Source: Eurosta solidaginis
Lineage: Eukaryota > Arthropoda > Insecta > Diptera > Tephritidae
NCBI RefSeq assembly: GCF_040869045.1
Contig: NC_090323.1
Span: 155,268,426 to 155,332,425 of the forward strand
Length of the DNA: 64,000 bases
Direction: 5' to 3'
Each line of letters opens with the position of its first letter. The stretch's first letter is position 1. The position numbers and the translations under genes were made by a program. This document shows positions 34,871 to 45,544 of this stretch, piece by piece. The notes under the pieces are model-generated. The model worked only from the letters and a program-made list of their open reading frames with translations, was not told where the DNA came from and did not search any database.

Positions 34871-35611
34871 TAGAGTCGTCACGAATATTCGGCAACTATT
34901 CGATGTTCGGCCTATTCGGCAACTTTTTTGCTATTCGGTATTCGGCCGAATAGTACGAATTATTCGGCCGAATACCGAATATCAAATTATGTAAAAAAGA
35001 CACGTTATATTACTCAAAATTATGTATTTATTTCCAAATTACAACACTTTAGTATTTAAAATTCATCAGTGGTAAGTTATGATGAATAAAAACAAGCTTT
35101 CAGAATTTTTGGGTAGCAAATGATTACGCTTTTCATCGCAAATGTTACCAGCCTCAGAAAATAACCTCTCACTATACACACTACTTCCAGGAGAAGAAGG
35201 ATAAACTTTAGCAAATTTCGAAAGGTTTGGGTATAGTTTTTCGTTTACTAACCACCACTTGTAAGGATCGGCCTTCCGATCTAGGCAAATAAAAATCCAA
35301 CTCGTTTGCGACAGCATTCTTCTCCAAGTCCTCCTCATCATTAGCATTTCGCATATTATCTGTAGCGACTTCCTCAAAGCAGTTCCAGAAACTGTCGTGT
35401 ATTTCAGTAGTCCTACCATTTTCATTCAAGTTTCTTTCTTTATGAACTGGAGAAGAATCGTCATCGGTACTACTAGATTCATCACAACTAAGATTCGTCA
35501 TAACTAACTCGCCCCGACAAGCATGTATTTCGTGCCGAATATTCGGCGCTTCGGCCGACAGCGTTGCCGAATATTCGGTATTCGGTCAATTCACTATTCG
35601 TGGCATCTCTA
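34871..35611 (-). mobile_element. Internally deleted hAT transposon (hAT1)
   Basis: Inverted ends TAGAGTCGTCACGAATA / TATTCGTGGCATCTCTA and an 8-bp duplication ATCTAGAT / ATCGAGAT (34863-34870, 35612-35619; one mismatch). It sits inside the 118-bp tandem repeat. The ends are full of CGAATATTCGG-type motifs. Length 741 bp, so most of the transposase is gone. Confidence 0.85.
35066..35425 (-). pseudogene. hAT transposase C-terminal fragment
   Basis: Minus-strand frame of 119 codons. Its second half reads DPYKWWLVNEKLYPNLSKFA, YPSSPGSSVYSERLFSEAGN and KRNHLLPKN: the hAT C-terminal dimerisation domain (W-W, P-x-x-S-x-x-S-E-R-x-F-S-x-A-G, R-x-x-L). Upstream an overlapping minus frame (35501-35208) gives an acidic Asn-rich stretch that was once joined. 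The catalytic part is deleted. A non-autonomous remnant of hAT1. Confidence 0.85.
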
Positions 35612-35879
35612 ATCGAGATATCCTCAAGACTCGAATTTGCGGTCCGATTTGGCTCATATGTGTTTGGAAAACATAATACATACAAGAATAAAAAGCGACC
35701 TATGAAAAAAAATCGCCGCTAGGTGGCGCAACATTGAGATATTCAAAAAAATCGTATTTGTGGTCCGATTTGGCCCATATTTGGAACACATAATACATAC
35801 ATGAATAGAAAGCGACCTATGATGTCCGATTTGGCTCATACTTCGAACAAATATTACATACAGTCCGGTAGAAGTGACA

Positions 35880-36680
35880 TCAAAATATTTTGGAGTTGGA
35901 GGGGGGAGAAGCATACGTGGCGCAGAATCGATTAAAGTCTTTGGAAGGCTTATCTTGTTTGGTTGATTTTCCGACAGGGTGGATAAATGATGTATATTGG
36001 AACGATTTTCCGTCATCCCTTGTCAAATTTGGTTTTGAGACAAACCGGTTTCGGCGTTGTGCCATCATCAGTGTCGATTTTCGTTCTGATCTGTTGTTGT
36101 CATTTGTCCTGTATTTATAGTTCGTAGGTATATGAGCAGGTATTGTCAAATTCATGCTTGTGTATATTTAGTTATGTGTATGTGCTGTTGTTCGTTCAGA
36201 ACCGAGGGTGGTTTACTAATCGATTTGTGTGGCTGACTGGGGTAGGTAGAAATCTGTGATTTTAGTCGTTTGACCTTCTTTGTCGGTTTTTTGTTTTGGT
36301 GTGTTAATTGTTTTGTGTTTATTTGTTGTTGTGCGTTTGTCTGTTGTACCTGTGTGATTAAGTTGTTTCCTGTAAACAAGTTTTAAAGGCTCGAATATTG
36401 TGTCAGAAATGGTGTTTATCTGTTCGTTTATTACTCTACCGTCGAATGTTTTCTGTTTGTAGATTTCCATGTTTTCGAGTACGTTGAGACGTCGGCCCTT
36501 TTCTTGTATGTGAAGAACCCTAACTGTTTTATTGATGTTTGCTGGGGAACATTCATTCTCGACCATGTGATTCGCGAAGTTAGACTCGGGTATAATGTTT
36601 GGATTCCGTAAAGTCAACGGCCCCCAACACAATAATACACAATACCTCAAATCACCCTCAACATCATAAAAATGCAGCAT
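35880..36680 (-). pseudogene. Penelope-like element fragment (GIY-YIG end)
   Basis: Minus-strand frame 36680-36216. After an unrelated start it reads SNFANHMVENECSPANINKT, LHIQEKGRRLNVLENMEIYK and ISDTIFEPL, the C-terminal region of GIY-YIG-bearing Penelope-like retroelements. Further along the minus strand (about 36090-36025) the sequence CTGATGATGGCACAACGCCG and AAACCGGTTTGTCTCAAAAC lies in the 3' region, a motif often seen at the ends of these elements. The reverse transcriptase part is absent. The N-terminal 30 codons of the open frame are not part of the family. Confidence 0.65.
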
Positions 36681-36687
36681 TAAGGCA

Positions 36688-36860
36688 CTTGGTACGATTT
36701 TCTATGTTGGCGTCAGTAATTTCCCCACATAAAGTCTCTTGAGTAACGCCATGCCGACTTTTGAACTTGTCTAACCAACCTGTAATTGCTTCAAACTCGT
36801 GGTGCCCTAGGGCTTCAGCAAAATCTTCTTCAGCCGAAGCTTCTCCATGAATCTCGCTTA
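36688..36860 (-). pseudogene. Pogo/Tigger-like helix-turn-helix fragment
   Basis: Minus strand gives FEAITGWLDKFKSRHGVTQE followed by TLCGEITDANIEN, close to the CENP-B-type DNA-binding half found in pogo/Tigger transposases (F-x-A-S-x-G-W-L-x-x-F-K-x-R-H). Only about 55 residues remain and no DDE domain is near. Confidence 0.55.
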
Positions 36861-36889
36861 TATATCCTTACTTTATTTAAAAAAATAAT

Positions 36890-37077
36890 GGTAATTCTTT
36901 ACTTTAACTCACAACTGTTAAAACTCGTCCAAAAATATCGGGAGAGGTGTCAAAAGACGCGTTTTGATCCCAGAACCACGAATCCGAAAGCGGAAATTAA
37001 AAATTTTATTTCTGTCAAAAGATATTTCCAAAAAAACGAAAAATGGCCACGGAGCGCTCCGAAACCGACATCAATAT
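36890..37077. repeat. Copy of repeat R, left flank of G1
   Basis: Contains AAAACTCGTCCAAAAATATC, AGGTGTCAAAAGACGCGTTT and GGAGCGCTCCGAAACCGA as in the 24400-24830 copy. Interrupted at 37077 by the G1 LTR. Confidence 0.6.
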
Positions 37078-37607
37078 TGTGGCGAATGTCGACATCACTA
37101 GGCTGTTAGCAAATAATCACGCAACAACAAAAACATGAAGCAGCCACTCATATACATGCCCACATTAAAGCGAGCAACACTTATGTAGAAGACGACGAAT
37201 ATATATCTCACACACACACACATGTAGTCATCAGCCGAAGTAGTTACTCACACATACACACGCATATGGCTATAAACTACAAATATACATGTATACCCGT
37301 ATAGCTGGTAACCAAGCATGAGCTACAAGAATTCTAGAAATTGAAACGTCTAGACCTTTGGAGAAATATGCGGAAGATGCAACAGAGAGTATAAGAGCAG
37401 CGCAAGCGAGTAATAACTAATAAGTTTGATTTAAACACGCTATTGGTTGTGAAGTATAATTGTGAAGTACTACTCGCAAAGTAATCTAAATAAAGACCAG
37501 TTTGCAATACGGGTACTAAATATTGGAGTGATTTATTCAACAGTTTAGCGATTCGAACATTAGCAGAAGGTGCAGAAATTACAAGGATTTCCCCTAAATT
37601 TGTTACA
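37078..37607 (+). repeat. 5' LTR of G1
   Basis: 530 bp. A promoter-like region with GAGTATAAGAGC at about 37388, and AATAAAGACCAG near 37489, a likely polyadenylation signal of the R region. CA/TA-type dinucleotide runs (ACACACACAC) near 37211. Confidence 0.8.
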
Positions 37608-37666
37608 GTTGGTGTCAGAAGAGGAATTGTTGAATAAATTCCAGAGCTGCAGAGTACAACAAGGAC

Positions 37667-38470
37667 ATGACAAAGTTGAGTGAATTGAAGATCCAGCAAC
37701 TGAAGAAGGAGTTGGAGAGCCGTGGATTGAATACAACCGGCAATAAACCTGAACTTCAGGCACGACTACGAGAGGCAATGGAATCAGAAGGAATTAACGT
37801 GGAAGAGTATGTCTTTCATCTTGATGGCGATGAGACAACAAAATTGGAGGAGAAAAACGAAACATTGCAGACACTTGCGAGCACAGGCTTTAAAATGATA
37901 TTGGCTGCAATATCTGCACAAACGTCGACAATGGCATCTCAACTGGATTCGCAGGAGGCATGCATAACATCCAAGATTGAAGCCCAAATGTCATCTCAAC
38001 TGGAAGAACAGAAGACATATATGGCATCCCAACTGGAATCGCAGGAAACACGTATAGCATCCAAAATGGAAGCACAGGAGGAGCGCTTATCATTGTAGGT
38101 GGCACAAATGTCTTCGCAGTGAGAAGCGCAGGATGCAAAAATCGCTCAATCGCTGATTTAAAAGGTTACAATTAAATCCCCCAGCTTTTCCAGCGGGCAA
38201 CATGAGAGTAAAAACTCCGTCTTTTGACGGTTCTGTTCCTTTCCAGGTTTTTAAGCTACAATTAAGCAGTGAAATGAAATGCGGATGATAAAGTTGCTGC
38301 ACTGCTAATGGCATTGAATGGGCCTTCCGCTGAAATCTTACAGACTGACTATTCCAGAGTACGAACGGAACGGAACACAGGAAGCTGATATACCAAATAG
38401 AGATGCAAAACCGCTACCAAAAAGGTAATGAGACTTTGCAGGAGTTTGCTTCTGATGTTGAAAGATTGGA
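37667..38470 (+). pseudogene. gag region of G1
   Basis: Starts MTKLSELKIQQLKKELESRG, a SAP-like helix pair (residues 1-35: LKKELESRGL ... KPELQARLREAM) that may bind nucleic acid. Then a long coiled coil of repeated QLESQE / SKMEAQE units. Stop at 38096-38098, then further gag in other frames (FDGSVPFQVF region 38215-38250, LQEFASDVERL near 38440). The zinc knuckle present in G2 and G3 has been deleted at about 38470, where gag runs straight into protease. Confidence 0.75.
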
Positions 38471-41400
38471 AGAAGGTCGAGCAATCTTACTGTCAGAGGA
38501 CATGTAGATGGAAAGGAAGGTTTCCTGACTGTAGATATGAGCGCATCTCATTCCATCATTCGAATAGATTTAATCAACAAAAAGATAAGACCATTGCTTG
38601 GAGCAAGATTACGTAAAGCCACTGGAGAGGACAACCAGGTAATTGGAGAAGTAGCATGTGAAGTCACGATTGGGAACGTCACGGTACTACACAATTTTAT
38701 AGTGGCAGAGATTGTTGATGAAATCATAATTGGAGTGAAATTCTGACGACGTGATATAGGAACATGGATGGGCCACTTAATTTCGGCTACGAGAAAGGCT
38801 ACAGCAGTAAACGAGTGCTGGTGGAGGATAATCAGCAAATACAACCAAAATCGGAGGCAGTAATCTGGGCAAAAGTTGATGGAGATTGTGGGACAAACAA
38901 ATTGTGGGTTGTCGAGGCAGCAAACAAATCAACAGCGAAAATACTTGTAGCAAAACCCTCGGTACGAGTAAACAAGATGGACCTATTCCGGTAAGAGTAC
39001 TCAATGAGTTCAAGTCACCGCTCAAACTGACCAAAGGAGCTATATTGGGAAGATGCCAAGAGGCTGAAGTAATTATTAACTGTGAGCAGCTCCAGGAAAA
39101 CGGTTCAACTAGCAAGGTTGATCTTTCAAATGACATCACGACATGGACGGATAAGCCAGAGGAAGACTATCAGAGTAAGGCAAAACAACTGCTCCTAAAG
39201 TACGTAAACATGTTTGGCCATGACGGTTACAAACGTTGTGAAACGTCAAATTGATACTGGAGATGCGAGGCCGGTCCGTCAAGCTCCTCGTAGTGTTCCA
39301 TTCGCCAAGCGGGAAATTGTGAGTCAAATCATACAAGAAATGAGCGACAGCGGCGTCATCGAACCATCAGCTAGTCCATGGAGCTCACCGGTGGCACTTG
39401 TGAAGAAGAAGGATGGAAAAATGAGGTTTTCTGTGGACTACCGCAAGCTGAACGAAGAAAAAGGATAGCTACCCATTGCCAAAAATTGACGATACTCTGG
39501 ACTCGCTATCTGGTACGAAATGGTTTTCCACACTGGACTAAAGACTTGAAAAGCGGCTACTGGCAAGTGGAGGTGAAAGAGGAAGACAAAGAGAAAACAG
39601 CCTTCAGTTTCGGAAATGGTCTTTGGTAATTTACAGTGATGAAGAAGAAGAAGTTTTCTAGAGAATAGCTGGCGCTGGTCTGAAACTAAATGCAAAAAGT
39701 ATTCGCTGTTTAAAAAGGAAGTAAATTATTTGGGTCACAAGGTAACGACAGATGGGATTTGCACTGCGAAATGAAAAGATAGAAGCTATAAAGGATTGGC
39801 CAAGACCACAGAACCTGCATGAATTGAGAAGTTTCCTTGGGCTGTGCACATATTACCGACGATTTGTACCAAACTTTGCCAGCGTAGCCCATAGCCTCCA
39901 CGAGCGTACATGCACAAATGAAGCTTTTGAATGGAAGAAGGAGCAAGAAGTTGCTTTCCAAACACTGCCCCACTGTTATATATCCGATTCCACTAGCAAC
40001 GCTTATTCAAGATACAGATGCGAGTGGATATGCTATAGGAGGCGTTTTGTCACAACTGGTCAATGCACAGGAGAAGGTATTTGCATATTACAGCCGATAA
40101 ATTGGAAAACTGGATAAGAATTCTTGCGTTACACGGAGAGAGCTGTTGGCATTGGTAGAGTGCATTAAACATTTTCACAAGTACCCCTCCGGATAGCGAT
40201 TCCGCGTCAGAACAGATAACGCAGCGCTGAAATGGCTCCTGCGGTTCCGTAAACCAGAAGGACAATTGGCATGGTAGATCGAGCGACTACAAAGCTATGA
40301 CTTTTCCATTGAGCATTGGAAAGGTTGTACCTATGGAAATGCTGATGCAATGTCACAAAGACCATGTAGTTTGGAATGCAAACACTGTTCAAAAGCTGAG
40401 GCTAAAGAAGACATTATAGACGTCCAGCTAATGACTATAACGTGTACGGATGAATGGGACAAGGAACAACTAAGGAAGTGTCAGCTAGAAGATACAGATA
40501 TGTCACATGTTATGCGAGGGCTCGAGCGAAACGAAATACCAAATAGAGAGGAGATGTCAGAGGAGAGTCCTATTGCGAGGTGATATTGGGCACAGTGGAA
40601 CAGTTTAGAATCGATATCCGGTTGCTTGCATCGGGTATGGGAGAGTAAAGATGGTCAATGTAAGAGGAAACTTATAGTTGTTCCCAGAAAAAGGATTCTT
40701 GACGTTCTCAACGAGCTACATAATGGTCCAAATGGAGGTCATCTGGGAACCACGAAGACGCTCGAAAAAATTAAGCAGAGATTCTATTTGGTTGGTTGCC
40801 GTCAGTCGGTCACTGAGTGGATTGCCAGCTGCGAGGTTTGCAGCAGAGCGAAAGGGCTCAAAACCCGAAGTCATTACCAGCTGAAGATATATAACACAGG
40901 TGCACCATTTGAAAGGATCGCTATCCATTTCCTACTAGCAACCGCGGAAACAAATATCTACTGGTGGTTATGGATTATTTCCTCAAGTGGCCAGAGGTAT
41001 ACCCAATCCCTATCAAGAAGCAGAAACAGTAGCAACAATTGGGTTGCAAGGTAGGGTGTACCAAAGGAGTTACATTCTGACCAAGGCAGGAATTTCGAAT
41101 CAGCTGTTCCAAGAAATGTGTAAGACATTGGGCATTCTAAAAACACGAACAACTGCATTGCATTCTCAGTCCGATGGTATGGTGGAACGTTTGAATAGAA
41201 CCTTGGAGGAACAATTAAGGAAAGTAGTGGGTAAGTCCCATAAAGAGTGGGATACACATATCATTATTCTTGATGGCTTACCGATAGGCAGTGCATGAGA
41301 CAACGAGCCAAATCCCCGTAAAGATAATTTTTGGCAATGACCTTCGACTTTCAGCTGATTTGAAGATTAGAATAAATGCCGATGCGGAGAGAAATGCCAA

Positions 41401-41680
41401 GAAATCCACTGGTGTCTTGGAGGAATGGAAATACATGATCTTTTAAGACAACGAACCAAGATTATGAGTGTCAAGATGAAAGCCAGATACGATAAAGCAA
41501 TTAATTCAAAAGGTTTTCGGGAAGGAGATTTGGTGCTGTTATACAACCCACAACGAAAAAAAGGTTTTTCCCCGAAATTGCAGTGTAATTGGGAAGGCCC
41601 ATACAAAGTTGTAAAACGGATCAACGATGTAGTTCACCGCATACAAACCATTGGCAAACCACGAAACAAAAGCTTTTAAG
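38465..41680 (+). pseudogene. pol region of G1
   Basis: Domain order protease, reverse transcriptase, RNase H, integrase, the gypsy order. Protease: FLTVDMSASHSIIR (the D-T/S-G site changed to DMSA). RT: SGVIEPSASPWSSPVALVKK and MRFSVDYRKLN; then a deletion near 39640 removes the YLDD-bearing part, resuming at NYLGHKVT and LHELRSFLGLCTYYRRFVPN. RNase H piece near 40200-40360 (frame with ALKWLLRFRKPEGQLA). Integrase H2C2 finger: HLGTTKTLEKIKQRFYLVGC ... SCEVCSRAKG; core near 41080-41220 and C-terminal LLYNPQRKKGFSPKLQCNWE. At least eight breaks. Dead copy. Confidence 0.75.
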
Positions 41681-41804
41681 CGTGCCTAAAAATTCATCTC
41701 CATTAGGTTAAACAGAATATAAAATTATATATACCTACACATGGTGAATAAAATGAATTACAACAAAGGCAACACTTAGAGACCAATTGCAAAGCGAACA
41801 GCGG

Positions 41805-41980
41805 GACATTCATATGGTTGAGTGGTTAAAGGCATCTGCCTTTACACTGGTGTGAATGCTGGAGATTCAAGTTCAATACTCAGCTCCCGAGAAGCTTGCT
41901 GATGAAGAAGTGAAGTTCAGAAACATGTCCTAGTAACAATCGCCGTTTGTGAACTTTTGCAATTTCTCTCTAATTATCAA
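41805..41980 (+). mobile_element. tRNA-derived SINE in G1
   Basis: ATGGTTGAGTGGTTAAAGGC (A-box-like) and GATTCAAGTTCAATACTC (B-box-like) are spaced about 45 bases apart, followed by unrelated sequence to about 41980. Not a folding tRNA. It lies between the integrase end and the 3' LTR of G1. Confidence 0.5.
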
Positions 41981-42123
41981 TAACAAAAACCATTGTATAA
42001 AGCAATTTGAGCCAGTCTCGCTAATTACGTACACAAAGGGAAAGTGGTTCATTCAGAAAGGCTGGCAGCGTTTAGATAGAGAGATTTGTATGATCGCGAC
42101 GATCAGACTCAGGTGGAGGGCAG

Positions 42124-42615
42124 TGTGACGAATATTAGCATCACTAAGTTGCTACTAAATAAATGCACAACAACAATAAATCAGCCACTCTTATGTAGAA
42201 GGCGACGAAGATATACATGTCTCATACACACAAATATGTAGTCATCAACCGAAGTAGTTACTCACAAATACACACGCATATGTCTATGAGAAACGCATAA
42301 GATACAAATATACATGTATATAGCTGGTAATCAAGCAGGAGTTCCTACAGTTCTAGAAGGTGTAACGTCTAGACCTTTCGAGAAATATGCGGACGATGCA
42401 ACAGAGAGTATAAAAGCAGCGAAAGCTTTGGAATGATTCATCAGTTTGATTTGAATACGCTATCAGTTGCGAAGTGAAGTATAATTGTGAAGTATAATGG
42501 TCTAATAAAGACCATCTTGCAATACAGAATATTGGAGTGATTTATTCAACAGTTTAGCGATTCGAACGTTAGCAGAAGGTTTCAAATAAGCGGAATTTCC
42601 CCAAAATTCGTTACA
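42124..42615 (+). repeat. 3' LTR of G1
   Basis: 492 bp. Ends TGTGACGAATATTAGCATCA ... AATTCGTTACA. Differs from the 5' LTR by many substitutions and by indels (for example in the AC-rich part), so the insertion is old. Confidence 0.85.
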
Positions 42616-42622
42616 CTATTAT

Positions 42623-43074
42623 TTAAATCCTAAGCCCCGTATTTGCTTGAATCCAATCCAAGTAGGAAGTGAGACGAGTATATCCAGCTGGTGCATCAGC
42701 TCCACATCCTTTGTATGAATAAACAGATATAATACCAATTTGAAGCTGATGCCAACACCAATGGGCCACCAGAATCACCAATACAAACTCCAATACGATT
42801 AACAGTGGCAGTACAAATTTTTCCGTTATCGATAATATATTAACCATATTCTTCAGCAGATACTTCTTCGAGATCACTTTAAAATTGGCGAACTGTAAAA
42901 CAGGTGAATTTGAATTCAATGGGGATGTATGAGAGGTACCACCACATCCAAAAGCCACTACAGTTTTATCAACGTAAGTGGGGTAGCTTGAATCACAATT
43001 AGGTAGGGACACCGGTTGAATGGCAGCTGAATATCTGACAGCTGGAATTTTGATCAAAGCTATATCATTTATAC
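42623..43074 (-). pseudogene. Trypsin/chymotrypsin-like serine protease fragment (S1)
   Basis: Minus strand from 43074. GINDIALIKIPAVRYSAAIQ carries the catalytic Asp (D-I-A-L-I). Next comes PVSLPNCDSSYPTYVDKTVV. A shifted frame near 42830-42770 reads ICTATVNRIGVCIGDSGGPL with the catalytic Ser in GDSGG, then a shift back gives PAGYTRLTSYLDWIQANTGL and a stop. So at least two frameshifts and one stop break the second half. The N-terminal half with the catalytic His is missing: a hAT begins at 43075. The LTR element G1 ends just downstream at 42615. Probably the remnant of a secreted digestive protease copy. Confidence 0.75.
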
Positions 43075-45300
43075 CAGGGCCGTAGAGAGAAAATCCGGGC
43101 CCGGGACTAAACAATTTACGGGCCCCCTATAAAAAATCCACTAATACGTTTAATTAATTTGAATTAATGACTGCTCATTCATGAATCATTATTGATGGAT
43201 TACATCAAACAAATTTTTGACACATTAACTAAATGATTTTGGGACTAAGAGCTGAAAATAAAATTAAGACAGGTTATTTACTATTTATACTGGATCATTG
43301 TAATACATATATGGCACTACTTTATTTTCTCTCTATTTTTCTTGTATTTTCTCTTATATTTTTTGTCGCCCTACCTCCTAATAAAATTTCAGTACTGGTC
43401 TAAGTGTGTAAACTATATTTAAAAAAACTAACGAAATACAAGAAAAATGCAATGTAGTTCATTAAGAATAAACGAGCCTGTTTGTATTTCGATAGGTTTT
43501 TTTTTTTTTACTTTCGGCCGGTTTTTCTTTATTTTTTCTGACAAATGAAAATCTTCTTTTTAGTTTGAAAATTTCGTGCATAAAAACACAACTAAAATCA
43601 ACTTTCCCGTGTTATTTGCATTGTTTTTATTGTTAAAAATGTTAATAAAAAATAAAATTTAAAACATAAATAAAAACAGGTCAAACTCTAATTTTGAGGG
43701 GAATATTTGTCTCGTTTTCTCATGGTAGAAACGTTTTTTGTATTTTGAAGTTTCGATAAAGTTTCGTCAGTTTTTCATGTTTGGAATCCAAGACAAAATA
43801 AAGTAGTGTCATACAGGCATAACGTAGAAATAAAATTCTCTTTTAACAGCCACATATTTTTCGACAAATTTTGCTGCGCTCTCCCGAACCATAGTTTCAT
43901 CCATGTCTTCAAATTGCCACAAAAAGGAAAATGTCTCGCTGAAATTCGTCATAGCTGCAAATCGTTCAGTAATGCCACTGATTACCGAATCAACGATCAC
44001 CCGGAATGTATTGTTTTTAAAATCAGACTCTGAATCATCCGTAATCATCTCATTTTAATTATCTTCAGAACCTCCTTTGGGTTTTCTCTTTCGAATGTCC
44101 GGAAACTTTGGCGAGATGTTCAATTGAATAGCAATTGTTTTGCATTCGTCTAAAATCGTTTCCCATTGGTTCCTGATCAACTTCAAATCAGCTAATAGGG
44201 TATCTAGATGTCGGACCTCAACATCTATAGTGGCATCTCTAGCTTGGGGGACCACGTTTATTTCATTAATGGTAGTCAGTATTTTGAACCAAATTGAGGA
44301 CAGCAAGATACATTCGAGCTTGATGTACTTGATGATGCCGGTAACACTCCCGTATGCTTGCGCAGTCACATTTGGCGTTTGGCTGAAAGACTATGAAAAG
44401 AACTCGGTACATTTTTTTTAGGATGTCCCATCGTTGTGGAGTGCTGCTGAAAATAGTAAAACATTTTTGTACAACTCCGAAGAAAGTAATTGCAGCCGTA
44501 CAACACTCTGCAGCATCAAGGCCACATAAATTCAGACTGTGGGTTGAACAAGGCGAGTAATCAGCATTCGAGTTTTTGTCGAGAATGTGACCTAGTGCTC
44601 CGTTGTAAGCTCCTTTCATATTGGCGTCGTTGTCGTACCCTTGTGCACAACAATCTTTTAATGGGATTTCATGTTTAGTATGGCAAATTAGATCAGCGAT
44701 TTTCTGACCAGTTTTTTGGTTACAATTCACGAAAGCCAAAACCCGTTCTTGAATTGTAAAATTTGTTGCTTTCGAATTGAAATGGAGTTAGCGAAAAATG
44801 AGCGTAGTCAAGACTAGCATCAGGCATAGCATCAACGATAATAGCAATATACTTGGCTTTCTTGCCTTGATCTAATATAGTTTCCCTCACGTTCTTTGCA
44901 CAAATTTCTATGAACTCGTTCTGAATGTGTGGGGAAAGATAGTGAACTTGTAAACGTTTGTGCTGCTATTGTGAAATCCTAACTTTCTCCAAATGATCTC
45001 TAAGTATCGGATCATAATAGCTTATGAGCTTCTTCCATACCTGGAATTTCGAATATCCGCACACCAAATTTTAGGTCGATTTAAAGTAATGGTGCTTAAC
45101 AGACGACATGGTAGGCAATAAAATGCATTGCTACTGGCACTCCACACTAACCAGTCACGCTCCACTTTCTCTCCATTTGGCAAGATTCTGTTAAAAAACA
45201 AGGTAGGAAATGCCTCGTCATGACAATCACGTGGAAAAATAACAGGACACTTTTGAAGACCTCGACCAATTATTTACTTGACTTCTTCAGATCGAAAAAC
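43075..45300 (-). mobile_element. Decayed hAT transposon (hAT2)
   Basis: Left end CAGGGCCGTAGAGAGAAAAT with the motif GGGCCCGGGAC; no matching right end found. Coding part on the minus strand, see next entry. 43141-43800 is AT-rich and non-coding; the C-terminal domain of the transposase is not seen there. Confidence 0.6.
43809..45300 (-). pseudogene. hAT transposase (DUF4371/TTF-zinc-finger type)
   Basis: Minus strand. Near 45290-45100: IIGRGLQKCPVIFPRDCHDE, AFPTLFFNRILPNGEKVERD and WLVWSASSNAFYCLPCR, the TTF-type zinc finger region of ZMYM/ZNF862-like hATs. Near 44900-44820: AKYIAIIVDAMPDASLDYAH, the first catalytic Asp region (V-D-A/S-T-P-D). Frame 44739-44266: CAQGYDNDANMKGAYNGALG and STHSLNLCGLDAAECC, the G-x-D-N-A-N-M-x-G hAT signature. 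Frames 44369-44055 and 44048-43809 continue to a stop. Frameshifts at about 44740, 44370 and 44050 and several stops upstream. The C-terminal dimerisation domain is missing. Confidence 0.75.
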
Positions 45301-45544
45301 TCATTTTTCACGGTACCGATATCGGAGTCGTTTAAATAATCTGGACTTTAATATAGAGTTGGTGGTATTGTTGGAACGCTTTGAGAAGATGAACCTTCAC
45401 CAGTGTCACCACGAAAACTTTACGATTTCGGATTCATGTAAACATACATTTTTGTTTGGGGTTTTTATTGTCTCCTCAGGCCCAGGCAAAAAATCATTAT
45501 CAATATTCGTTGCTTTTGAAATTCGGCATGGAACAACTAAAGAT
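45301..45544. other. Upstream flank of hAT2
   Basis: The plus-strand frame 45278-45610 has no recognised domain. Likely the decayed 5' part of hAT2. Confidence 0.3.

Larger units (their letters stand above)
34607..35870. repeat. Tandem repeat, about 118-bp unit, split by a hAT
   Basis: Units carry CCGCTAGGTGGCGCAAGGAT, then ATCGTATTTGTGGTCCGATT and GGAACACATAATACATACA. CCGCTAGG occurs at 34611, 34727, 34845 and 35716; subtracting the hAT (741 bp plus 8-bp duplication) leaves spacings of 116, 118 and 122. A last partial unit ends near 35870. Confidence 0.8.
37078..42615 (+). mobile_element. Gypsy-type LTR retrotransposon G1, both LTRs
   Basis: 5' LTR 37078-37607 and 3' LTR 42124-42615 (TGTG...TTACA). 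The PBS starts right after the 5' LTR at 37608 (TTGGTGTCAGAAG; compare the cleaner TTGGTGTCAGAAGTGGGA in G3), which may fit a leucine tRNA. Polypurine tract AGGTGGAGGGCAG ends at 42123. gag 37667-38470, protease 38465-38745, reverse transcriptase 39210-39660, RNase H about 39960-40390, integrase 40560-41680. Many frameshifts and deletions, including loss of the RT active-site segment. No env-like gene: between integrase and the 3' LTR there is only a SINE. The left flank is ATAT, the right CTAT. Confidence 0.85.

Noticed and set aside
36786..37109. 107-codon plus frame across the G1 border
   Set aside because: Runs from an antisense pogo-like fragment through repeat R into the LTR; no coding signal.
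41680..42123. env-like gene in G1
   Set aside because: No frame with signal peptide, membrane segment or glycoprotein motif; the space holds a SINE and non-coding sequence.
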